Under the pieces are notes generated by a model. The model had not been told where the DNA came from and made no database searches. It saw only the letters and a program-made list of their open reading frames with translations. From the NCBI GenBank assembly GCA_026168455.1, contig CM047426.1, positions 78,085,986-78,149,985 of the forward strand: a DNA stretch of 64,000 bases, written 5' to 3'. The translations under genes were made by a program, and so were the position numbers. Of the stretch, positions 1 through 12,400 are shown one piece after another. The DNA comes from Theocolax elegans (lineage: Eukaryota; Arthropoda; Insecta; Hymenoptera; Cerocephalidae). Position 1 is the stretch's first letter. Every line of letters begins with the position of its first letter.

Positions 1-292
1 CGAAAGCTTTGTCTTTTTGTAAATAAATATAGTACTCGATTCTTTACTTACATACAATTATGTAAAAAATCTACTGTGATTGTTCAACCAATGTATATAA
101 CATGTACATATTATATGTATCATATAAATCCATTAATATATATTTATATAAAATGAATAAATGTATAGAAATCATCGACTTCCAAATAATTCTATAAAAA
201 ATAAAACAATAACAATAAAAAATTGCGTTGAAGTTATCCCGTTAGGACGTAAAGAGATCATCTTCGTCGTAACAAGAACCCCAACGGTGATG

Positions 293-455
293 CTATGGTG
301 GCGTTATCAATGGTGGTTGTTCTTCAGTCTCACCAACGTAAACTGGATCACCTAACCGAACAATACCATTCGAACTACGTAGACCCAAATGTATTCCCAT
401 TACAGGACTGTCTTGCACATATTTCCTTAATTCTGGATCTGTCACTTTCCGATAC
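293..455 (-). CDS. mARC: mARC coding exon 5 (C-terminus)
   Basis: The acceptor is CATTTTACAG|GTATCG, with AA+G completing Lys287. The exon encodes YRKVTDPELRKY, then GIHLGLRSSNGIVRLGDPVYVGETEE and a proline-rich tail, with TAG at 295-293. The GDPVY motif near the end is typical of mARC proteins. Confidence 0.92.
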
Positions 456-3400
456 CTGTAAAATGTTTATGTGAATTTTATCTATCAAAATGAAAATAGT
501 AAATTATGAAAAAACACAATTTTCATAAATATTTTAAATTATTTTTAACCTCATAGCGTGCGATACTTTAATGATACACATCATCAGTAACTTATTAAAA
601 ATTATACTGCGCAATAGCATTTAATATTCGTTTTAGAAACTGTACTCACTTCCTCAAAGTCTTGAGAGGCTCGATCTTCGGATTTTTCGTACCCGTCTCT
701 GGATTGACAGTCGTGAAAATGCAACGAGTGCATGGCTTTACATTACGAAAAACAATGTCACCGATTTTAATCCAATCCCAATTATCTTCGTCCAAAGGTT
801 CAGGTCCCTTCACAACGAAATTCGGCCTAAAATGTAAAGGTGTTACTGATTCTTCGAGTCGCGTATTTAAATCCGAGATCGACGCTTCGTTTTCCAACGT
901 GTAACTCGTGGCGTCCGGGTAAGCACCCTAATAATAAAACATTTAAAATATTTAATTTGTGATGCAATTTATACTTCAAGACATTATAAAATTAATATAT
1001 ATCTTAATTTGCGTTATCACATTCATATAAATAATGTGTATCATTGTAAATAATATACGAAAGGTGTATACGCTGTTTACGTAACATATTTTAACAACGG
1101 TACAAAATAATCTAACAATTGAGGTTGGCAATATTATTCAACTAAATTCAAAGATCCTTCGAACATACGGTACGTGTCAACTTGTTTTTATTATCATCCA
1201 TCGCATAGACACAGAAAAAAAACTGACATTTGCCAATTATCCTCGTCTAGTACTGAAAAGAACAATATCACGATCAGTCTACCATTGAGACAATGGAAAA
1301 TATTTATAGTCGTATATTATTGACTCAACTAATAAGTAATGTTAAGAAACAATTAAAGAAATTCTAAAGAAAAAAAGGATCTTGAATATACAAAACATTA
1401 TATACTAATATTACGAGGAAGGCTTGTTCAATGTAATCCTATAACTCGATGGTTGGAAGTGCGTGTACTGTGAGAAAAAATATACCCGACGTGCGAGTCT
1501 CACGATTCTACTGTTGCATGAACACTTTTACTGCCTTAATTCATCCATTGTAAAGAAATTAGTACCTTAGTGAGAAAAACTGAAATTAACAAACTTTCCT
1601 ACGCGTTACATGAAGCTTTACGTACATTTTAATTTCATATCTGTATCAAATAGCATTATCGTTACATTTTCTCGAAGAAAAACTATAGTAAAAAGTAGTA
1701 GTAATTATTTGGTCAACTTATTTACATTACTAATAAATTTATGAGAAGAACCAATTTTTTTTAATTTTTAAATACGTTTCTAACCGTGATGCTTCAGTCT
1801 ATTATAAAAAAATATATCGTTCTTTTCGAATATAATTAAATTGTTAACTTATAGTCATTAATTATTATTTTTAAAGATGTATTTAAAAAGGGTATAGAGC
1901 AATAACAGCAAGTTATTCTTATTTTTATATACAAGTAATTATAAATGTAAAAGTAATTTATAAAATGTATAGCGAAAAAAAAATTGTCACCGTTATGATT
2001 AAAAATTAATTTTCTACAATTATTTAAAAAGTACCGCTGTTTCTCTGAGAAGAACCAGAATAATAATCTCGAATGCTTGAGAAAGTTATTTTCATTTATG
2101 AGAGTATACAGTAAAAAAATGAATGTTACCGTATCCGCGGTCTCGGCCAACGGGAAGGGCTTGTTTTTTACCGCGAACATCGCGCGTCGGCTTGTCCAAT
2201 GGATAGTAAACGAGCCGTAGTCCGGTATCCTCTTGTAGAAGGAAGCGCGAAAGCCATCGTGCAACTTCCTCGCCGCAGTCGCAAGCAGGTACCGCCTGAC
2301 CCCAAACGGCTGCTCGAAATCGTCCTCGAAGTCTTGATAAGTCCACCGATACTGACATCATACCTGGTGCTTTCAGTGTCAATATCGAGCCTGCCATGCT
2401 TGGCGATACCTGTGTCGTTTATACAAATAGCAAACGTTTATAAGACAATTTCTATTTAATTTAAATTTTTTGTTATTATTTACGATATTAAATTGATTAC
2501 TTAAATAAATTAATAAAACCATATTTCTTTTAAAATAATTAATTGCTTTTACTTTTGTAGAAATGTGGTTAGTAGAAAAATCTTACTACTTATTTCTACT
2601 TTTAACTGATCAACGTATTAGAGGAATGCATCCGCGTAGAATAAATATTGTAATAGTAAAAAAAAATTTGTAAGTTTAGCAATGTTTTGAAACTCGGGGA
2701 CTCAAAATACGTAATATTTAAAGACTGTTTATACGGATATGTGTGTGAGGTAATTTTAAATCTTAGGGTTAATCAAACTGATTGGACTCTATACGGTTCA
2801 ATCGACGTATTTTGAAGCTGTTTCAAGCTGTACTACTTCACAGAAAAAAAAATTTGTTTGAATCAAAAAAATATATTTGTTTGAATTCAGTTTATTTGAT
2901 TCAAATAAATATTTTTTTGATATAAATAAAATTTAATTGAAATAATAAAACTAATTATTTGTTTTCATGCACACAATTTTATTGATTTATTATTACTTAA
3001 ATCAAATAAATTTTACTTGAATCATTAAAATATTTTTCAATTTTATTTTATTCGTTTATTTGAAATGAAAAAACCCATTTTTTTCCCATGTTTTAAAAAT
3101 ACCCAATAAAATGGTAAACATAAATCAAGCAATTAATTTATTTAGTCAATGAAAAAATTGCATTAATTTAAAAATGGATTTAACTGAAAATATTTCTTCA
3201 TATAAGTACATATTTCTTCAAAATGCTAGAATATTTGGTTAAATTTATTAAATAATTTTTTAATTTAACGAAATGAACTACATAAATTAATGTTTCTTTC
3301 ACTTATTAAATTAATGCAAATAATAAATTAATTCAAGTAAATGTTTGTTCAAAAAATTATATGGGTTGATAAAAATTTTTGATTATACTAAATAATTATT

Positions 3401-6400
3401 TTGTTAAATTAAATAAATAATTTTTTTTTTTCATAATATTATTTTTATTTCAATTGAGAAGTTTGATTTTATAAAAGCAAAAAGTAAATTATTTTAAAAG
3501 ATGAGTTTAGTATGATATAACTTTACTTGAACAATTAAGTAACATTAAAAAAATAATGTTTCTCAATTAAATAAATATTTTTTAAAGTGGATTTGCTAAA
3601 GTTAAAATTATATTTATTGTTTCAATAAAATGTATATTATTTTAACTAAATAGGAATCTTTGTTTTAAAATAATAATTTACTTAATTCAACTATATTTTT
3701 TTTTAATTCAACACTCCATTTGAGTGAAATAAATAATTAAATATTTTAATTGTAAGAAAATTTGTGTTTTTAATTTGGTATGTACTTATTACTTTAATTT
3801 TTGTAACTAAATGAATTGAAAATTATAAAACGCGTTCAGTTTTACGTTGCATTAAATAATATGTTATATTATAAAACTTATAATAATTCAGGGACCTACC
3901 TACACCGACCTCTCTAAACAGTACCCGTTATAATTGGTAATTAAAAAAAAAGTTTTGATAAAATAAATTAATTTTAAAGAAATATTTTATTAAAACAAAG
4001 AAACATACGCTTATTGAAAGAAATAAATACTTTTTTGAAGCGATGTAATAATTTATTTGTATTAAATGCATTTTTATTAGAAAAAATAAAATTCATATGA
4101 AATAAAGTAATTCTAAAGAAATGTTTTATTGAAACAAAGAAATATTAGTTTATTGAAGGAAATAAATACTTTTTTAAAGCGATGTAATAATTTATTTGTA
4201 TTAACTGCATTTTTATTAGAAAAAATAAAATCCATATGAAATAAAGTAATTTTAAAGAAATATTTTATTAAAACAAAGAAACATACGCTTATTGAAAGAA
4301 ATAAATACTTTTTTGAAGCGATGTAATAATTTATTTGTATTAAATGCATTTTTATTAGAAAAAATAAAATTCATACGAAATAAAGTAATTTTAAAGAAAT
4401 GTTTTATTGAAACAAAGAAATATTAGTTTATTGAAGGAAATAAATACTTTTTTGAAGCGATGTAATAATTTATTTGTATTAACTGCATTTTTATTAGAAA
4501 AAATAAAATTCATACGAAATAAAGTAATTTTAAAGAAATATTTTATTAAAACAAAGAAACATACGCTTATTGAAAGAAATAAATACTTTTTTGAAGCGAT
4601 GTAATAATTTATTTGTATTAACTGCATTTTTATTAGAAAAAATAAAATCCATATGAAATAAAGTAATTTTAAAGAAATGTTTTATTGAAACAAAGAAATA
4701 TTAGTTTATTGAAGGAAATAAATACTTTTTTGAAGCGATGTAATAATTTATTTGTATTAACTGCATTTTTATTAGAAAAAATAAAATTCATACGAAATAA
4801 AGTAATTTTAAAGAAATATTTTATTAAAACAAAGAAACATACGCTTATTGAAAGAAATAAATACTTTTTTGAAGCGATGTAATAATTTATTTGTATTAAC
4901 TGCATTTTTATTAGAAAAAATAAAATCCATATGAAATAAAGTAATTTTAAAGAAATATTTTATTAAAACAAAGAAACATACGCTTATTGAAAGAAATAAA
5001 TACTTTTTTGAAGCGATGTAATAATTTATTTGTATTAAATGCATTTTTATTAGAAAAAATAAAATTCATACGAAATAAAGTAATTTTAAAGAAATATTTT
5101 ATTAAAACAAAGAAACATACGCTTATTGAAAGAAATAAATACTTTTTTGAAGCGATGTAATAATTTATTTGTATTAAATGCATTTTTATTAGAAAAAATA
5201 AAATTCATACGAAATAAAGTAATTTTAAAGAAATGTTTTATTGAAACAAAGAAATATTAGTTTATTGAAGGAAATAAATACTTTTTTAAAGCGATGTAAT
5301 AATTTATTTGTATTAAATGCATTTTTATTAGAAAAAATAAAATTCATACGAAATAAAGTAATTTTAAAGAAATATTTTATTAAAACAAAGAAACATACGC
5401 TTATTGAAAGAAATAAATACTTTTTTAAAGCGATGTAATAATTTATTTGTATTAAATGCATTTTTATTAGAAAAAATAAAATCCATATGAAATAAAGTAA
5501 TTTTAAAGAAATATTTTATTAAAACAAAGAAACATACGCTTATTGAAAGAAATAAATACTTTTTTAAAGCGATGTAATAATTTATTTGTATTAACTGCAT
5601 TTTTATTAGAAAAAATAAAATTCATACGAAATAAAGTAATTTTAAAGAAATGTTTTATTGAAACAAAGAAATATTAGTTTATTGAAGGAAATAAATACTT
5701 TTTTAAAGCGATGTAATAATTTATTTGTATTAAATGCATTTTTATTAGAAAAAATAAAATTCATATGAAATAAAGTAATTTTAAAGAAATGTTTTATTGA
5801 AACAAAGAAATATTAGTTTATTGAAGGAAATAAATACTTTTTTAAAGCGATGTAATAATTTATTTGTATTAAATGCATTTTTATTAGAAAAAATAAAATT
5901 CATACGAAATAAAGTAATTTTAAAGAAATGTTTTATTGAAACAAAGAAATATTAGTTTATTGAAGGAAATAAATACTTTTTTGAAGCGATGTAATAATTT
6001 ATTTGTATTAACTGCATTTTTATTAGAAAAAATAAAATTCATACGAAATAAAGTAATTTTAAAGAAATATTTTATTAAAACAAAGAAACATACGCTTATT
6101 GAAAGAAATAAATACTTTTTTAAAGCGATGTAATAATTTATTTGTATTAAATGCATTTTTATTAGAAAAAATAAAATCCATATGAAATAAAGTAATTTTA
6201 AAGAAATATTTTATTAAAACAAAGAAACATACGCTTATTGAAAGAAATAAATACTTTTTTAAAGCGATGTAATAATTTATTTGTATTAACTGCATTTTTA
6301 TTAGAAAAAATAAAATTCATACGAAATAAAGTAATTTTAAAGAAATATTTTATTAAAACAAAGAAACATACGCTTATTGAAAGAAATAAATACTTTTTTG

Positions 6401-9400
6401 AAGCGATGTAATAATTTATTTGTATTAAATGCATTTTTATTAGAAAAAATAAAATTCATACGAAATAAAGTAATTTTAAAGAAATGTTTTATTGAAACAA
6501 AGAAATATTAGTTTATTGAAGGAAATAAATACTTTTTTAAAGCGATGTAATAATTTATTTGTATTAAATGCATTTTTATTAGAAAAAATAAAATCCATAT
6601 GAAATAAAGTAATTTTAAAGAAATATTTTATTAAAACAAAGAAACATACGCTTATTGAAAGAAATAAATACTTTTTTAAAGCGATGTAATAATTTATTTG
6701 TATTAAATGCATTTTTATTAGAAAAAATAAAATTCATATGAAATAAAGTAATTTTAAAGAAATGTTTTATTGAAACAAAGAAATATTAGTTTATTGAAGG
6801 AAATAAATACTTTTTTGAAGCGATGTAATAATTTATTTGTATTAAATGCATTTTTATTAGAAAAAATAAAATTCATACGAAATAAAGTAATTTTAAAGAA
6901 ATATTTTATTAAAACAAAAAACGTTGCGCTTGATCGCTTATAATTCCGAACAATTAAAGATGTAAATTTAAACTAAATTATAAAAGAAAGCTAAGATTAA
7001 GTAGATACGTTTAAAAAAAACAGAAGCTTAAATATCTTACTGATCAAAAGTATGGGAAAATAACAATTAGCCACAATATCGAAAATAGTTACAATTAATG
7101 TGTTTAGGCCAAAAGTTCGTCTAATTCTATTTCCCCATAATTTTGACCATGTCTCAATATCGTAAGCTTCTTGTTTCAAAGGTATCTATTATACTTAGCT
7201 CTTTTATATTAATGATATGACCACTTTAATTGTTTTCCGAGTAAGCGTTAGAAACTCAAGCTTTTTTTCGCCGAAATTTTTCATTATTTGCTTATATCTA
7301 TCGTAAGAAAGATCATTGGACACAAAAACTCCGGCATTCTTCATACTTTTATAGCAGAAACCATATACTGTTTGGTGAGGATCCGTTTCCCAGAAGGTGT
7401 GACCTCTCCTTGTTAGTTTTTGAAATGGATTTTTTGAATATTTTATTGTTCTCGTTAAAATAACTATGTTTATGAAATAGCGATTTGTAATGCACAAATT
7501 TGTTATAGAAAAGTTGTCAATGATTTAAAGAATCCCGTGGGTTTAAAATTTAATGTTGTTTTTTTTTTATATTAAATTTTTAACGGTCTGTACGAGCCAG
7601 AATATATAAATATTCCTAATCATTAGTCCATGGTGTGCTACAAATTTGCACAAAAAAAACAACAAAACAAAGCTACAAATTTTCAACTTTATCCACTAGG
7701 GGTTTTTTCTTGGTTTTGAATACATGTAAGTGATAAAGTCTTCTAAATGTATATATATACCCCATTCAATAGTATTGTTCTTGGTCTATTTCGATATAAA
7801 TTCTATATTCAATGTCTAAGGTAGATTGCCAGTCCTTACTGATGAGACCAACTGGCAATTGTGGTCGAAACATTTATTACAATTTTATCATACACTTTCT
7901 CTATATTTATATTTAAAATTATCTTAATAATAATTTTTATTTCCACATCAATTTTTAGTCTCCAGAATTAAAATATCTATACTCATCGAACTTGGTGTAG
8001 AGGCTGCAAATTTGTAGCACACCATGGACTAATGATTAGGAATATTTATATATTCTGGCTCGTACAGACCGTTAAAAATTTAATATAACATAAAATTCAC
8101 GAGCGTATTACTCTTTAAAATTAATGTTGTTTTGTTTGAAAAAATTGTAAACACTAACAAGATCAAGTACTTTTCATTGTAAAAAAAATCAAGGGTTTGT
8201 TTTCGAGTAAAAATATAAAATGTAAAAAAATAGATTTTCTTTTCATGCACGTTTTATATTATAATATTTGATTCTCTTTATCCATATTATTCTAAAAGTT
8301 AGATTTCAAAATTATCTTGAATGAGTTCTTTGGTTGGTTACATAGGTCAAATAGTTTCAAACTTAATATGAGTTTGAAATATTTTGAATCGTTTTGTCAT
8401 GTGCTCATATCTTTATTGGTTCAGAAATCCGATTTCAAGCTCATTTTGTTAATATGTTTGCGTAGCTTTCAGAGGAATATTAAAATCTTGGGTTGATATA
8501 GGTTTACTTTATTAATTTGCTATAGTTTTCGATATATATGATCATCATTTCGTACACATTTCAAATGAATTTTTTAATGTTGCGAATGTTGTGATTTGAA
8601 TTTTTTTTTATCTTATCGCACACTCTAATCACACTATAAAAAGCAGTGAGTAAACACGCATTTTACATACTAGTAGCATACAAGGAAGCTACGTGCTAAT
8701 ATCAATTAGCAACGGTTTTTACTGCGTAAAGAGAAGTGATCATTAAACACCTATAGTACTCTGCATACGCACATTATGAAAGAGACAAAGATTTTGCAAC
8801 GTATAAATTTTAATGTTTTGTTTTCTTTTTTTTATTTTTTGACGCGAATGCAACTTAAAAGTTGGCTACGAATTTAACTTTCGATTATTACTAGTAGTAT
8901 TTCGAACTTTTATTGTAATATATGAAATTGTTAAAATAAAAATTTCTATACCTAATGTAGCTTTGCTTTGCTATATACTTTCCTATTCTTATTACCATCA
9001 AAAATAGAATATTAATTTTGTTAATCGAAACAATGCAGATGTATTGTCGGAAAATACAAAGTAAAATCCGAACGTTACTTCTCATATAATCTCATAATTC
9101 AACAATCCGTAAAAACGTCCGTAGTATGTATATAAACAAAAGGAAAAGAATGACCGGATGACTGTGATTACAATGCACATCGGTCAGTTCTCTAGAGCTG
9201 TGCTAGTCGCTTACACTCTTATTTTTATTCCGATTCGTTTGAAATTCTAATCGCTCTAATTGCTAAGCCGACAAAATCTAAAATCTCGCTTGTACCGCGC
9301 TAACAACGTCTCTGCATAAATATACTAAGTCTGCATCAACGAGAGATGCCGCTTTCCTTATTTTTTAACAGTTCTGTCAAACGTTGATAATTTTAACAAT

Positions 9401-12400
9401 TATATATATAAATAATAAAATTGAGTTTTTGACGTATAAGTAATTATTGTAACAATACGTTCTCTATACATACAAGTATAATTGAGAAATTAATTATTAA
9501 TTATTACATATAAATTGTATAAAAATATATTTGTAATTGTATACTAAATAATTTTTTTAAACAAAAATATTGTATGATAGTCAGCAAATCTCAAAATTTT
9601 AGCTCATACTTATCAGATAAAACTGTTTCGAAGTCGTTTACAATTCTAATAAACGGGAATTTTAATTGTCAGATTGATAAGATCTGAGATTTAGCAGAAG
9701 ATAGGTATTGTTTCGGAAACTGTTTCACGTACTCAAGATTCTGGCTGTTCGTCTATATGAAAAGGTCATTACCTTTTTATTAGTAAATTATACATGTTTC
9801 ATGGATCTTAACTCTTGTTGAATATACATTTTACATCTTGTAGAACGAGAGAGACACTAATTAAGTGTTTTGGTGGAAATTTAAACTCGAACGGGATATT
9901 CATATATTATATAACTGTGTTTTGAGTAAGAAAATTAAACAGCTTACTATCATCATATCTGACTCCGATACAAATTTATATTACTATTAAACTTGGTTAC
10001 TTAGTATTTGCTTTTGTTTCATACATTTAATAATTTTTAGTACTGTAAATTATTTCGATGTAGTATTTTATAATCGAGTATATATATTTATGTAAAACAT
10101 GACACATTTTTGTGAAATTAAATATAACTGAATAAAAATATTGCAAATCAATAGTAAACAAACTCATAATTACCAAATAAAATTGATTCTATCAATTGAA
10201 GTACTCGCTTGAATTAAAAAAACTCTAGTGACCCTATTTATTGAATAGTAATTCGAATAGCTTTCAAACATTAAAGTATTTGTGCAATCGTAATTATTAT
10301 ATTCTGTTTTTCTTTGTAGTAAAGCAAAAATTTTCTGCTAAATTTAATTAATATGCGATTGTTTAAATGAAAGTTAGAAAGTAAAATGTACGATTATAAA
10401 TTAGGATATATCAATAAAATGCACTTTTATTAAAACTAAAAAAAGATTATTTTCTTATTATATTATTTGTAAGGGATTATCCATGTCTCCTTACAAATTA
10501 AAAAAATATTTCATTTTATATTTTTTTATACAGTACAGACAATAATCGACCAAGCAATTATCAAGGTAGACATTTTTCTTGCCAGTCATTGCACCCAAAA
10601 GATCATCGCAATATTTGACGGCTACAGTAAACATTTAAATGATAACTGAATAAATAAGACGTATATGGTATATTTGTGCCCAGGTAAACTGTTTTAGTAC
10701 AATACACTATCCCTGGTAGAAATGAGAACATTTAAAATAGATGGGATTCTAGTTACTGGGTACAAAATATGTATAGAGTTTTAATAGGTGAGAAATGGTA
10801 ATTAGTTGGATTAAAGAAATCAATGTGGAATTAGATTTGAATTAAGTCAATCCAAAATACTCAAGAAGTTTGTTTTCATTTATTTTTATTATTGATATAA
10901 GTAAGGTTGATATTGATTTTACCTCGTTATCAATACATCTCAATTAAATTTAGAAGCTTGTAAAAATAGAATTAAATCTTAGTTAATTATATTCACTCTT
11001 TCGTAATTATCAATCCAATACATATTTTTATATTCTCATAGGAAACAGACAACATAAAATTTAGAACTAATAAATTCCTTCTACTTTTAATCAAACATAA
11101 TATTCAAAAATTATAAATTCTAATTTCTTAATATGATTGGATTTAAACGTGATTTTAATACTCTCAATTTTTATAATAACTGTAAGGTTATTCACCCACC
11201 ACACAACATTTATATTTTTACTAAACATATAACAATTTTAATAATCTAAATCATCAAAATAATGTGCGTATTAATTGATTACTTCTTAGACTGTTTTTAT
11301 TGCAATAGTATATACAGTTATAAAAAATTTTTTGTATATAAAATTTGATAGTGCAGAATTTTAATTACGTATAGAATTTATACTATTAAAACAATTATTT
11401 ATAGAGAATGTAAATATATAAATAACTTGTACTTCATTGGAACATAAAAAATTTAATTAATGTATAGAGAATGATTCTTGAAAATATGGAACAGTCCTCT
11501 CTTCTAATCGTTAAATATTTCAATACTATATACTATGACCTTTCTGATAAATTGATATATGTGTATATATATAACGATAAGTATCAATTCTTGGTTAAAA
11601 TGTCGTTATACAAGTTTTCCTGTATTACGAAAAAATGATTAGATTTAAATTCAAGCTTACGTATTGTGAAATTGAATTATAAATCGGTGCATATTTCGTT
11701 GTTATGTAAGATTAAAAAAAGAATTATTATCAAAATGAAAGAATAATATTACCTGAACCATTCTAGGCAACTGCCGACCGGTAACGAATTGCCCATCCAA
11801 GTCGATAACCATTAGCGTCCGATCCCTAAGCCATCCGCATTTTAGGCCAAGTTGCGTACACTCCATTTCATTGAGCCTAATGGGTCCAAGCGACTTGACC
11901 GGGAAACAGATAAGGTCGCTTAATTCTCCAACTTTGCGCCATTTTGAAGGTGGCCGATGACGTTGACGTCTGGTCCACCACCACCAGACAAAAAATACCG
12001 CGGTACCGGTACCAACCACTGCCGCGCTTACGTACGCCAATCTCGTTCGATCTACAATACAAAAATGAATAGTTTTTTTTACATTATACAATAAATATTT
12101 TAATATAAACAACAGCTTATCAGTCAAATATCTGTTTATATTTCAATATACTAAGAAATATATTATATTAAAAATTAATATAGTATTCGTACATCGCGAG
12201 AAAAGAAAGTTGTAATTTTCTATATATTCTTCTCTGGGTAGCAAAATTGACGAATAGTTGCATAAAAATTAATACATGTCTATTATTAAACTGTACTACA
12301 TAAACAAGTACCTTTTTGTAATGTAACAGTATATACCTCCATTACTAAACACTTCACTAATTTTTTAAACATTTTCCTCGGCGTAATTTTTGTTTAGTGT

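Noticed and set aside
4113..6712. Repeated 65-78 aa open frames on both strands
   Set aside because: They are generated by the 139-bp satellite period and are AT-biased, with no start context, family resemblance or selection on protein sequence.
7204..7497. 97-aa minus-strand frame next to the decayed element
   Set aside because: No recognisable transposase motif, and it crosses the probable right terminus of the element.
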